Shown piece after piece: positions 1 to 13,400 of a DNA stretch of 64,000 nt; within the stretch, counting starts at the first letter, position 1; each line of letters opens with the position of its first letter. Where the stretch lies: the NCBI GenBank assembly GCA_916613615.1, contig OU744736.1, forward strand, positions 5,984,224 to 6,048,223, given 5' to 3'. The notes under the pieces are model-generated. The model did no database searches, had not been told where the DNA came from, and saw nothing but the letters and a program-made list of their open reading frames with translations. Source of the DNA: Steromphala cineraria. Taxonomy: Eukaryota > Mollusca > Gastropoda > Trochida > Trochidae. The translations under genes were made by a program, and so were the position numbers.

Positions 1-1236
1 ATCATGATGTGGAAAATCCTTGAACTTTCACTAATTTTCATTTAAGATTAGTTCCCTAAAGCTCTCTTCAGAATTATCTCTCACCACGGCCGACGGTGCA
101 TACGAACATTAATGGCGCTTAGTGACTATATATGTCCTTATATCATGCACACCCCTGTGACATTCAATTCTGTGGTGGAAATCAGGAAGTGACATTATCA
201 AGGAAGTTTGCCAGGATATAGCTCTTATAAGTTCTTGTGTGAACTGTGTAGGGTATGTGTATCACAATATGTACAATGTGTCTGGATAAAAGCAGCATCT
301 AACGTCTGATATATCAACTTGCACACGTGCATGTGTCGTTCTGCGGTGGATGGCAGAAACAAACCAGGTACATTATACTCCTTGCCGGAGTTACGCGAAG
401 TCCTCCTAGTGACTTCAGACTGTCAATATGTGTTGTAACCATAAGTGCTGTGCATACCAATATACGGGACTTTTACCTAACTTCCTTATATGTGTTCCTT
501 TCCTGAATATATACAGACCCAATATGGACACCTTATATATCTTGTGACGTGATGACACGCTATAAACTTGTGTTATCTTGGATTGTTTTTACTTCAATGT
601 TGTGCTTTGGATTGGGTGCACAACAACGTGATATAAGCTCACAGTTGCTTATAGAGACATATAATTGCTGTTACAATCTTATATAAACTGTACACCTGTG
701 TGTGCCATACAATGTTTGAGAGAGCGCAAATCATCTCAGACATGGCAATAGACTTTAAACTTGATATGCCGATCATTCTTATTAATCTTTGATAAATCGG
801 GAGATTTATCTTTTTCAGCGGTGGCGTATCACCTGCATGCAACATGGTCACAATTGGATCATACAATTTATGATTGTTTATGCTCTGTTAATTATATAAT
901 GATGACATTCAATGATGAATTTAATGTAAGTTGTGTGATTTTGTGTTTTATATACTAATCATATTCTATAAATGTTTTTTCAATGGACTTAGAGGAAAAA
1001 CTCTCTCAGTCTCCATTAAATACAAAATGGCGTAGACATTCCTTTACCATTAGTAGGACGTGCTCTCAGCACTACCTGAGACCGGACCTTACCATAAAAA
1101 GAGTTCGACTCGGAACGAAGAGATATTCAACACCTACTTGGACTGATGTAATGACAGAAGTTGACTCAATCATCTATTTGGAAATACTCCGAATAAGGGC
1201 TCATAATATTAGTTCGATCATTTTGTGAACACTTAC
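1..1236. other. Gene A intron or 3' region, no exon recognised
   Basis: AT-rich sequence after the last visible gene A donor. Short open frames occur on both strands but none carries TSP1 motifs or plausible splice borders in the needed phase. Probably intron of gene A. Confidence 0.4.
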
Positions 1237-1425
1237 CTGGACAGGGGTCGATATTGCAGCTGACTGTGTCACTCTCTATCCTGTTCCCAGGGCAGGGTGC
1301 TCCAGTTGGGTTGGGGAAGGGCGAGTCACAGCGTCGGGTGCGGGTTCGGCTTCTTTCACCTCCCCCACAAGATCTTGTACATTCCGAGAATTGGTATTCG
1401 TCCCAATCCGACCATCCTCCGTTGA
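1237..1425 (-). CDS. Gene A exon 6: TSP1 repeat
   Basis: A 189-nt phase 1-1 exon: INGGWSDWDEYQFSECTRSC, GGGERSRTRTRRCDSPFPNP, GAPCPGNRIESDTVSCN and IDPCP. CTRSCGGG replaces CPVTCGG and the third Trp is replaced by Tyr. Donor CCAG|GTAAGT is consensus, so at least one more exon must follow to the left of the visible region. Confidence 0.87.
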
Positions 1426-4400
1426 CTGTGTGCAAGATAACGATTATTGTTAAAATAGAGCGTTTAGTTTGACAATTTGACTGTCGTGGGATAATGTTTA
1501 CGAATATCTGAGTCTGCTTTACCAAACATTGCCAGAGGCTGAATAATGGTATAACGATCATAACTCAGTGGTTAATAACCGGGGGCCAACAGACTTATTC
1601 ATTTATTTTAAAAATAAATTGTAAAAAAGGAAGAATCTAGCATCTTATTTCTTCCGAATGACATATAAGCTATAGTCAAAACTAAAATAAACTCCAATAA
1701 GTAATTTGTTATTATAAAATTACTCACTAGGACAGTCATCGCCCCCACACTCCTCCGACTCTGTCTCTGTATCGGACCCCGGACACCCAGCTCCTCTCAA
1801 TGCGGATGGGTATTCACAGGTCCTCCTCCTCACCCTGAAGCGGACGGACCTCCCACAGGCCACCGGACAGGCGGGGTCGGTCCATTGATTCCACTGTGAC
1901 CACTCCCCGTCCTCTGAAACAGTAGTATTTAGGTAGTGTTTTTTTTTTAAATTGATAACGATGACTGTTGTTTATTTAATTCCTTGATTAAAACATTAAT
2001 TGTAACAAGGACGTAATAAACAAAGGGACAATAAGTTTACCCTTATTCACCATTTATGGTTCAAATCAAAGGTCTTTGAAACATCTGCTTTCAAATGAGT
2101 TTTTGGGTTGTTCAAATGTTATCTTATCTAACACATACTATAAGTTATCTCGTTTATGTAAAATATTATCAAGACAGAACGATGACACAGAATATAAAGA
2201 GGACAGTTCTCACGTGGGCATGGATCCCGACCACACGGTTGAAAATCGTTGTCAATTCCAGATGCTGGACAGTATTGCCCATTTGAAGGTGGTGGGTGGT
2301 TACACTGGCGATACCTGGTTCTCTGAACAGTAGCCGTCGTACTTCCACAAGACACGGAGCACGCGGGGTTGTCCCAATTGGTCCATTCGTTCCAGTTACC
2401 ATCGACTGTAGATACAATGAAATAATTGTTAAATGATTGAAATATTAAGCAACATGGTTTACAGATCACACAGTTGGCCTGAAGATTTGATACAAAATAT
2501 GATTTGGAATGAATTTAATTATTACCCGGTGGAATGTAAATTTAATGTTTTCTGCCATTTCTTAGATATTTTTTAATTCAAATTTAAATTTCAAGTTATC
2601 ATAAATATCCTAGTTTATCAAAGTTTAAATTAAGTGCAAAACGATCGTTTTGTATCTGGTTGTGTATGAGATTTGTATTTAGTTCAGGCCTATACAACTT
2701 ATGCATTACGAGAGAGTAACTGCATCGAGTTCTTGATCAGTATTGATAGATTGGTTGATAATAAAACAAGGTTCAATGTAACAGATCTTGGGTGTAAAAT
2801 TGACAACTCCATCCTCTTATGTTTATGGTGAATTAGGTGTATTACCATTGCTGTCTGAAAGATTAATTCGTATTGTGAAATATTGGCTTAAAGTTATATC
2901 TTGTGATGAAAATAGATATATATTTATCATTTATCAATTGTTACTTAAAATATCAACTGATCAACCAACATTTGTTAATTGGGCTTCTTTAGTTAAAAAA
3001 ACTCTTTCTCGACTACGGCTTTGGTTACGTTTGGTTTTCACAACATGTGCCTGATAGGCATAGATTTATATCTGAATTTAGCCAAAGAACAACTGATATA
3101 CATAAACAAATGTGGAAATCAAGTCTGACCAGTCTTAGTGAAACTAGAAGTTATCTTTATGTCAAGGAATCTCTTTATTTTGAAAAATTCTTAAATGTAG
3201 TAGATAACACCAAATATAGACTTGCGTTGTCCAGGTTTCGATTAAGTTCACACATGTTCATGATAGAAAGAGGGAGATGGAGTAATATGAAACTACCCTA
3301 TGACAGACGATTATGTTGTAGCTGTGGAAACGATATTGAAGATGAATATCATGTGTTATTAGTATGCCCACTCTATGCCTTGTATCGCAAACGCTATCTG
3401 CCAAAATATTATTATTCACCTCCTTGTATGATAAAATATACCCAATTGATGAATAATCCAAGCGAGACATTATTTTGAATTTATCAAAATGTGTTTATCA
3501 CATCATGAATGTTTATAAACAAAATGTAACTTCTTAATTCTATTGTCATATTGTATACTTAGGCTTCTGTAATATGTAAGAAATTGATGTATCTGAAAAC
3601 AAACTTGTGTATCCCACCATCCACCCACAAATGCTGTGTATTGTAATGCTTTATTTGTTTTGGCCTTTGGCCTATGAAATAAAGAACTTGAACTTGTATT
3701 GTGTGGTTTTGAACTTCTTTATTTTCGAAGTTCCTCGGCTGACGCATGTCCCTTCATCAGGTGAATAACTCTTCCATGTACAATGTATGTTTGAGCGTAG
3801 TCGTTAAGTAAGGGTTGTATTGTATCTCATTGATAAGACCATCTAGTATAACAAATGCTAATCGTTCATCCTTTTATAATAATGATAATTATATTGTGCA
3901 TACTTATATGGCGCCCTCAAAGCGCTATATTACCTATCTGAAGGAGTGTACTTTCAAAGCTGCTACTAAGTGCTAATCACGACCACGTGAGTCAGTACAT
4001 CCAGTTTTTAGCTTACCATTTCAACAGCTGGGTGGACTGAGTGCAATGTGCCTTGCCCAGGGACACAACACAGGATTAGACCCAAGTCATTTGTTTCAAC
4101 GACATTCGAACCCGGATCTCTAACCACATGCTAACCATTACATCACTGTGTTCTTGTATAATAACTAATTGCATAACATTAACATTATCTCATTTTATCA
4201 GAATTAGTTACAAAATAACTTTTTTACAAAATAAAGCAGACAAAAACCATTCATTTTCATGTTGCAGGTTCGCCAACGTGTCCCTTTTACAGAAGTATGC
4301 AATACAAAACTCACCTGGGCAAGGGAAATCGTTACAGACATCAAACCGAACACTGCTAGCATTGCCTGGACATTGCGCACCATTACCAAGAGGAGGAGGG

Positions 4401-7400
4401 TTGTTACAAAATCGTTGTCTCTGACGGAGCGCGTCCCCTCTCCCACAGGTGACTGGACAATCAGCGGTCACAATCGTCTCCCAGTTGGACCAGCTTCCGT
4501 CAACTGAAATCGTATCATTACCATTTGGAATTTGAAATAACCAATGAAGTTCTTTTAGTCTATATAAAATACATGGCAAAAGATAGTAAGTCGGGTTTGA
4601 AATATAAATATAAAGAAAACAAAACAAATACAACATAACAAATCATATCGGTATAGAGTTTGGTGTTTACAAGAGAATGGGTTCAGGACATCATTGAGGG
4701 ATCTTATGATAAACATACTAATGTCACCTGACTAGTGGGTGCACCTTTCAGTGATATGACAATCGATACGTTTGATTGTAAAATTTCTCAAATGTTACAA
4801 AATGGATTTTAGAAGCTTGAATGTCCACTTTGTGTATCGATGCAGTCAGTGATACTTATCATCGATGACGTCATAAGCCTTATGACCTAAGTTGAAAATA
4901 TGTGCAATTCCTTCGTACACAGCATTTTCATCTCATTTTCACAGGCGGCCGCTGATGCTTCCTATTTGCTATCAAGATGGTCCCATAGTTACTCTATTGG
5001 GTTCATGTCAGGGGAACAGGCAGGCCATGGCAGAATGTATACATTGTGACGCTCATGGTAGTCTTTCACGTCGATGTTGGGCGGTCAAGAACATTCCTCT
5101 GAAGCGATAGTAAGGTCTGATACCTGCAGAAGTCTCTGTAGAACTGTTCGTTTTCTGATGCGAGTCCTAGAGTTGGTGCTGCCGTTGATCGGTTGCGCAA
5201 GTGAATGCGTCGTATTTGTTGATCTTCTTGTGGTGTTGTGACACGTCTTCTGGTTATGGGCTTGTCCTGGGATCTGCTTGTTTGCTGTTGTCGTTGGTAA
5301 GGTCTGGTCAGGTGTATGTTGTTGGATGAAACCTAATCATATTTCTACTCTCGATATTAATTTCACACATCTGAAATCAACTGACCTATTGTAATGGTGA
5401 TATTGATTGCTTGTCGTTTCCCCCATTACTTTGGTTTTAAAAAGATTGTGTCAACTACATGTATTGAAATTATAATAACGTTACCATACTGTATTGGTTG
5501 TGGATATAAAGTTTTGCAGTGACGTAAGGATTGCCTCCCGGTTCATGTCTACAAGGTACTATATGTTTTCTTACTTTCTGATGAGAACAGGTTTAGCGTT
5601 GAAAATTTACCCAGTTGAAAAACATAAAGCAACACGTGAAACAGAGTCTTGTCCGTCATAACTTTACCCTGGGTCTCCTACTCTGTTGATTTTTTATGCA
5701 GGGCATTATTCCACGTTGAATTTTGAAACAGGGCATTAATCCACGTTGGATTTTGATTTAATTCCGTTGACGTTGAACCTGGAACAGGGTTGGTATTGCA
5801 TGATTTCCACCATAGGTTTTCGTTTGGATCCGCAAGTATACAATAACTGCATAAGCACCATACACCACTTTTCATCAATAATGCATGCTTACTGACAATC
5901 GATTTAATAAATCCAGTATATTACTAACTACCTCCATGAGACAGTACTACTCAATTAAGCTATTCAAAAAATAAAGGTACACAATGCTCTAATGAATGCA
6001 TCTTAGTAGATATGTACCGTGCAATCTAGGAAGGACCCCAATCTGCAGATTGTGAGCTCACAATCTGCAAATTATTCGAACAATCTAGGATTATATTTCA
6101 TTCTTAGATTGTTTAAACAATCTGCAGATTGTGAGGCCTGCACAATCTGGGAATGATCACAATCTAGGAATGAATTGTGTCAAACTGCCTGTTGTCCATT
6201 CCAGATTGTGAAGGGCTATGAGTGGTAATCTATCTTCATTTTATGGAGAATAGAGATCGATTCCTAGATTGTGAAGGGCTTTTTGCGCGACTTGGAATCT
6301 TAATGAACAACTTTAAGGGACGATTCCAAGATTATGAGGGGCTTTTTACGCGACTTTGAGTCCTACTGGTCGACTTTGAGAGACGATTCTCAGATTGTGA
6401 GGGGCTTTGCACGCGACTTTGAGTCCTACTGATCTACTTTGAGAGACGATTCCCAGATTGTGAAGGGCTTTGTACGCGACTTTGAATCCCACTGATCGAC
6501 TTTGAGAGACGATTCACAGATTGTGAAGAGCTTTTTACGCGACTTTGAATCCTACTGGTCGACTTTGAGAGACGATTCTCAGATTGTGAGGGGCTGTGTA
6601 CGCGACTTTCAGACTTAATGAATTACTATAAGAGACGATTCCCAGATTGTGAGGGGCTGTGTGCGCGACTTTGAGTCCTACGTATACTGGTCGACTGTAA
6701 AAGACGATTCTCAGATTGTGAGGGGCTGTGTACACGACCTTGAGACATGATTCATAACTATAAGGGACGATTCCTAGATTGTAAAGAGCTTCAATTGGAC
6801 ACTAAGACCAGCTATGAACACTTCATAATCTAAGAATCGATCCCTTTATTGCATAAATTGAAGATAGATAATCGCTTATATCCCTTCACAATCTGGGAAT
6901 GGACTGCACTTATCTGTATGAAGGACACCAAGACTAGCTCAAAGCAAGTCACAATCTGGGAATTTACCACTATATTTCATAAACTGAAGATAGAAAACCG
7001 CTTATAGCCCTTCACAATCTGGGAATGGAGCACACTAACCCGTAAATTAAACACTAAGACCAGCTATGAGCCCATCACAATCTAAGAACCGTTCTCTATA
7101 TTACATACATTGAAGATAGAAAACCGCTCAAAACTCTTCACAATATGGGAATGGACCACACTAACCCGTCAATTAACCACTAAGACCAGTTAAGAGCCCT
7201 TCACAATCTAAGAATCGTTCTCTATATTACATAAATTGAAGATAGAAACCCGCTTATAGCCCTTCACAATCTGGGAATGGACCACACTTACCCGTCAATT
7301 TAACTCTGAGACCAGCTATGAGCCCTTCACAATCTAAGAATCGTTCTTTATATTACATAAATTGAAGATAGAAACCCGCTTATAGCCCTTCACAATCTGG

Positions 7401-10400
7401 GAATGGGCCACACTAACCCGTGAATTAAACACAAGCACCAGCTATGAGCCCTTCACAATCTAAGAATCGTTCTCTATATTACATAAATTGAAGATAGAAA
7501 ACCGCTCATAGCCCTTCACAATCTGGGAATGGACCACACTAACCCGTAAATTAAACACAAGCACCAGCTATGAGCCCTTCACAATCTAAGAATCGTTCTC
7601 TATATTACATAAATTGAAGATAGAAAACCGCTTATAGCCCTTCACAATCTGGGAATTGACCACACTTACCCGTCAATTTAACTCTGAGACCAGCTATGAG
7701 CCCTTCAAAATAGATGAATAGTTCTCTATATTACATAAATTGAAGATAGAAAACCGCTCATAGCCCTTCACAATCTGGGAATGGACCACACTAACCCGTA
7801 AATTAAACACTAAGACCAGCTAGGAGCCAATTACAATCTAAGAATCGTTCTCTATATTACATAAATTGAAGATAGAAAACCGCTCATTGCCCTTCACAAT
7901 ATGGGAATGGACCACACTAACCCGTGCATTAAACACTAAGACCAGCTATGGGCCCATCATAATCTAGGAATCGTTCTCTATATTACATAAGTTGAAGATA
8001 GAAAACCGCTCATAGCCCTTCACAATATGGGAATGGACCATACTAACCCGTTAATTGGACACTAAGACCACTCATGAGCCCTTCGAATTCTAAGAATCGT
8101 TCACTATATTACATAAATTGAAGATAGAACACCGCTCATTGGCCTTCACAATCTGGGAATGGACCACACTAACCCGTCAATTTAACTCTGAGACCAACTA
8201 TGAGCCCTTCACAATCTAAGAATCGTTCTCTATATTACATAAATTGAAGATAGAAACCCGCTTATAGCCCTTCACAATCTTGGAATGGATTACACTAACC
8301 CGTCAATTAAACACAAGGACCAGCTAAGAGCCCTTCACAATCTAGGAATCGTTCTCTAAATTGCATAAACTGAAAATAGATATATAATCGCTCACAGCCC
8401 TTCACAATCTGGGAATGGACTACACTAACCCGTCAATTTGACACTAAGACCAGCTATGAGCCCTTCACAATCTAGTATTCGTTCTCTATATTACATAAAT
8501 TGAAGATAGAAAACCGATCATAGCCCTGCACAATCTGGGAATGGACCACACTAACCCGTCAATTTAACTCTGAGACCAGCTATGAGCCCTTCACAGTCAA
8601 AGAATCGCTCTCAATATTACATAAATTGAAAATAGAAAACCGCTTATATCCCATCACAATCTGGGAATAGACCACACTGGCCCGTCAGCATCTTCCTACG
8701 CATAAGCTAAAACCCCAGTTTCCAAACTGTCAATTTTGTGCCTTGCTGCATTACCTTGAGTTTTCTGTGCTTGCTCTCAAGTCTGTAGGGTATGATGGCC
8801 GAGAGGGGCCATTTTTTTCGCGTTAAAGATCAACACGAAATCGCGAAATCGCGAAAACTAAACCTCGAAATTGCGAAATGGTGAAACGAACACAAAGCGA
8901 AATTGCGAAACATGTAAACGAAATCGCGAAATATGTAAACGAAATCGCGAAACATGTAAACGAAATCGCGAAATTGCGAAAGGTGCGAGAAGCGAAAGAG
9001 CGAAATCGCGAAACATGGTAGAAACGAAAAAACGAAATCGCGAAACGTGAACGAAACGAAATTGCGAAATTGCGAAATTGCGAAATTGCGAAACTGCGAA
9101 ATCGCGAAAGTGCGAAAGTGCGAAAATGCGGAACTGCGAAAGCGCGGAACTGCGAAACTGCGAAATTGCGAAAGTGGGAAACCAGGTAAGTGTTTATTGC
9201 GCATGTCTAAGTTAGTTACACCATTTTTAAGACAATTTTAAGACCTTTATTTCGATACTTTCAGATATAATATAGCATGTCTGTGTAAAAAGTTATGACG
9301 CCCGCAAAAAGGGTGGTTAAATCGGCGTAAAGTTTGAAAAACTACAAGTCCGTGTACTATTTGCGACATCTTTTGCGGGACGTCTAGAACGTTCACCATG
9401 AAGCGCATATACGTGTAACTTACATCAATTTAAAGACAATTTCAATGCCGTTATGGCGATATATTTGTATTTGATATAACTTATATGTGAAAAAAACTAT
9501 GAGGCCCGTTAAACTCATTTACGTAAGTATACGTTTGTGTTTCGCCATTTCGCAATTTCGAGGTTTAGTTTTCGTGATTTCGCGATTTCGTGTTGATCTT
9601 TAACGCGAAATTAAAATGGCCCCTCTCGGCCATCATAGTAGGGGCACTTTAGCAGCACAGAAAAGTAAAGTCTCTGCAGCAAGGCATAAAATGACAGTTC
9701 GGAAACTGGCGTTTTAGGCTCCCTATACTCCATAGAATGAAGATAGAAAGTCGCTAAGATTCCATCACAATCTGGGAATAGACCACACTGGCCCATCAGA
9801 GGGACCCCAAGGCTAGGTAAAAACCCCTCACAATCTAGGAATGGACAACGTTACTCCGTTAGTTGGACCAAAAATATTCCTAGAATGTGATCATTCCCAG
9901 ATTGTGCAGGTCTCACGATCTGCAGATTGTTTAAACAATCTAGGAATATTGAAATATTCCTCGATTGTGATATATCTCAGATGGTTCGTAACAGATACAC
10001 GTATCAGTTGTTACAACATTCTCGTAGTATTGCTATATATGTTTCTGTTTTAAGAGGACATACATTATAATATGTATCCAAAGAAAATATGTTGGTTTGA
10101 TTAACGATTTTAATGGAGTGAGAAATATGCTTATTTTGATGTCTTATCTTGAAATGATGAATTAAGTATTATTAAGAAACAAAGTTTTATTTTATTACAG
10201 CAGTGTCACATGCAGTTAAAAAAGTACCTGGTTAATTTCTTTCTCATCTCGTGAAGTGAGAAAGAGTCATTTTCACTCTTGGCTGCGCCACTCGTGGAAA
10301 TATCACTTTCTCACTCCACTCGATGAGATAGAAATGATTTCGGTAAAAACAATGAAATAGTCTCTATATTAACGCAGTCTCGAAACAAAATACTTCTCTT

Positions 10401-13400
10401 GAACGTAGGCATCCATTATGGATCGCAACATCAAAGCGTGGCATAATACGGGATGTCATTATGTTGACATATTCCCATTTAATCAGAATAACAATAAAAT
10501 CGTCAAAAAGGGGGCTTATAGGGGTTGATTGTTCCAAATAACGATTTTATTGACGAAAATGCTGTAGGTTTTTCAGTTCTGCTAAGGAATCAAAATCCGA
10601 TGACATGCTGTTATATGCATGGGAACCTCTAAAGATAAAAATGATTATTAATTGAAAATTCTGTAGGACCCATCTTCACATTTTGATTAATCAAAACATA
10701 ATGTTTCGTGAATTTAGGTCTTACACTTTTTTATGTATGCTCAGGAAACTAAATTAAGTAACGTGTCCATGGAAAATAACTCAAGAAGTTGAATATCACA
10801 AAAAAAAACATCTACACATGGTGACTAATGAATGAAGTAATGGCTTATTGATAAAGTTCGATCTAACGGGTTGAGTTTTGTTCAAGAAACGAAAAAAATA
10901 CGGACTGACTGACAGACAGACAGAAAAAACGGAGGGGTTTAATAGCGATAGTTTGCCCTATGGCATCGTATTAAAAATGTAAACCCCGATATGACTGCTC
11001 TTTTTAGGTAATAAAACATAACATGAAAAAAAAGGGAAAACTAAATGATAAAAACATACATGTAATATAAATAATATAAGGAGTGATGTCCCTACCCAGG
11101 AACACCAAGTGCTAAGATATTACCTGGGCAGGGATCAGTTCCACACGGCACCTGTGTAGCATCAGTGTCGGACCCATTGCAGTAGGCACCTCCATCCGCA
11201 GGAGCTGGATCCGTACAGTCTTGTCTTCGTATTCTCAACTGCATTGAACCACCACATGTGACTGGGCATGGGTTCGAGGTCCATTCTCCCCAGGGCGACC
11301 AGTTCCCGTCAACTGAAGACAAACACTCTATGTGAGGTTGACTCGAACACAGGATACAGTTTTCTAGGCCCTCAGGTTTCCCGCATCCTGGATGTATATA
11401 TTCTTAACGAAAACTCAACGAAGTAAATATACTCTACAAAATCTCTATAGATAAATTTTATTGTAATCAGTTACTGATTTCAATTTTACCTTATGATGTA
11501 ACTTTGTGTAGCTTGAACTTGCAAGTAGCTACAACAATTTCTTTCTAAATTTTTAAATGTACAATTACCTTCTGATACATGTATTCCGCCATAGTAGCTA
11601 ACCAACTCTCCCATTTCCACAGTGGATGGCGAAACAGGCGAGTTGGTTAGTTTCTGGTATGTCATTGCTGGGTTTGGGTTCGAATCCCGCATGGGATCCG
11701 GCCCCGTAATTGTTCAAGAACCTGTTCTATTCAAGAGAGTGTGATCCACAATGTAACACTGTTACATTTATTCGCTATCTAAATTGCATTTATATCTAAC
11801 ACATTTGCTCTTATTTCGACATAAGAATCATTTTTGAAGTTTTATTTATCAGGGTTATTTCAGAAATGAAGTTCATAGTAGGTCACAACGAGTAAAACCT
11901 GTTTGAAACTCTTAAGTTAACTTATAAAACAGACATAGCTAAAACAGCCATTTACCTTACTTCCAAACAGGTTATTACTGTGTTGGCGACCACAAATTAA
12001 AAAATATTCCTCACAGATTCTGAATTAGAAATTGAAAGGAAGTTGTGTTGCATTGTTGCTTCAACTGTCGGCAGATCGAAAGGCCTACTACAACGTATAT
12101 TAATTCTATCCAAGCCTCCCTTATAAAGTTACACAACTACCAAAAGCGCAAACCCTTGCTTGAAGAAACTTCCCAGTGTTAAGTTGGGAGGGCAGACCAG
12201 GGGGATTGATGATTGACATAGATTTCACTACATAATGATAGAAACCACAACGAGTGTTAACACCAAGCTCTGTGGGTTATACATGTAGGTACCTTGGGGT
12301 TATGTTCTATGAACGAGACAATATTATACACGTCTTGCTTGTCCGGCATTCAATGAAAATGGCAAGGTGAATGAACGCATAACTAGTATACTATGTCGAT
12401 CGCTGAATGGTTATTCGTTAAATACCCTTGCATTGGTTTTACTAGTTGACCTACGCGAATTGCGTCCAACTAGAGGTACCTCAAAGTCCCAATTGACAAT
12501 TTCATTTCTTCAAAATCTAATCGTATGAAAATGAAAGAGACTTCATTATAAAGGCCATTATAGTTTTCATACAAACCATTCATTGTCAAAAGGGTTGTTT
12601 TGAACATATATGATATTTTTGTGTCATCATTTTTTTGTGGAATCATTTGATTGTTAAATGTGTATTAATGACGTTTGAATGCCACAGAAAAGGATTAACA
12701 TATAACAACAAAATATCCAAACAGATATCAGGTTAACATGATATATACATGACATATATAAGATATTAAGTGCCTCTCTGTGCATCAATAATTAATAACT
12801 TGGATAAAAGAATAAAACCTGCAGACAATGTCGGATGTTTTTTACCCCCAAGTTGTGAATATGTATTACAATCTATCTTCAATGATTTTAATTCATTTGT
12901 TTATCTGACCTATTCATTGGTACATCTAGTAAAAACATGGTTAATGCATAGAATTTAAATTATTTTTATTTGTAGTTATCATTCCATATATTTATCTAAA
13001 AGTTCTTTCGGGGAAATCAAGTATTCATTTGACTGCTCAGTATTTTGTTTTAGTTACCAGGGAGTCACAACGTTATCAAAATACCAAAATACTTCAGTAT
13101 AAGTTTACGTACCAATGAATAATTTTCTCAGCCTTATGAAGATTCAATATAACAGCTGATTGTATGTATCTTTATGTATGTGTTATTGGGTAATAAAACA
13201 TAAAAAAATATGGTCAAAATGAATGGTCCGTACCTTAGATTCATTAAACGATGTGCGTACATTTCAATAGATAATGTGAGCCAAAAGAAATCCAAAGGTA
13301 TTCTTTACAGCTTCTGTTACCACAACGCAAACCAAAAAAGAAAGTTATCATTATTTTCGGTTTTTCCCATTTTAACTCGTAACACCTAATTGCAAACGCA

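Larger units (their letters stand above)
6076..9976. mobile_element. 3.9 kb foldback element built of inverted satellite arrays
   Basis: The outer ends are inverted copies: left 6076-6180 and right about 9865-9976 share, in opposite orientation, AGATTGTTTAAACAATCTGC, then GTGAG-CCTGCACAATCTGGGAATGATCACA. Between them lie a 63-bp array (6225-6790), an oppositely oriented array of about 126 bp (6790-8690, two 63-bp half units), and a second inverted-repeat element (8695-9733). All are variations on CACAATCTGGGAATG. No transposase frame is visible, so the element is non-autonomous. It sits in the gene A intron between exons 3 and 2. Confidence 0.6.

Noticed and set aside
4259..4507. Plus-strand frames over the TSP1 exon at 4.3-4.5 kb
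   Set aside because: Antisense of a clear TSP1 exon.
6535..6735. Frame with repeated YTAPHNLRIVFYSRP
   Set aside because: Translation of the 63-bp array; 63 is a multiple of three, which explains the repeat.
8830..9241. Frames rich in SQFRNFAISQFR or KLRNCEIAKLRNCE
   Set aside because: Translation of the GCGAAATTG repeat run on both strands; no codon constraint.
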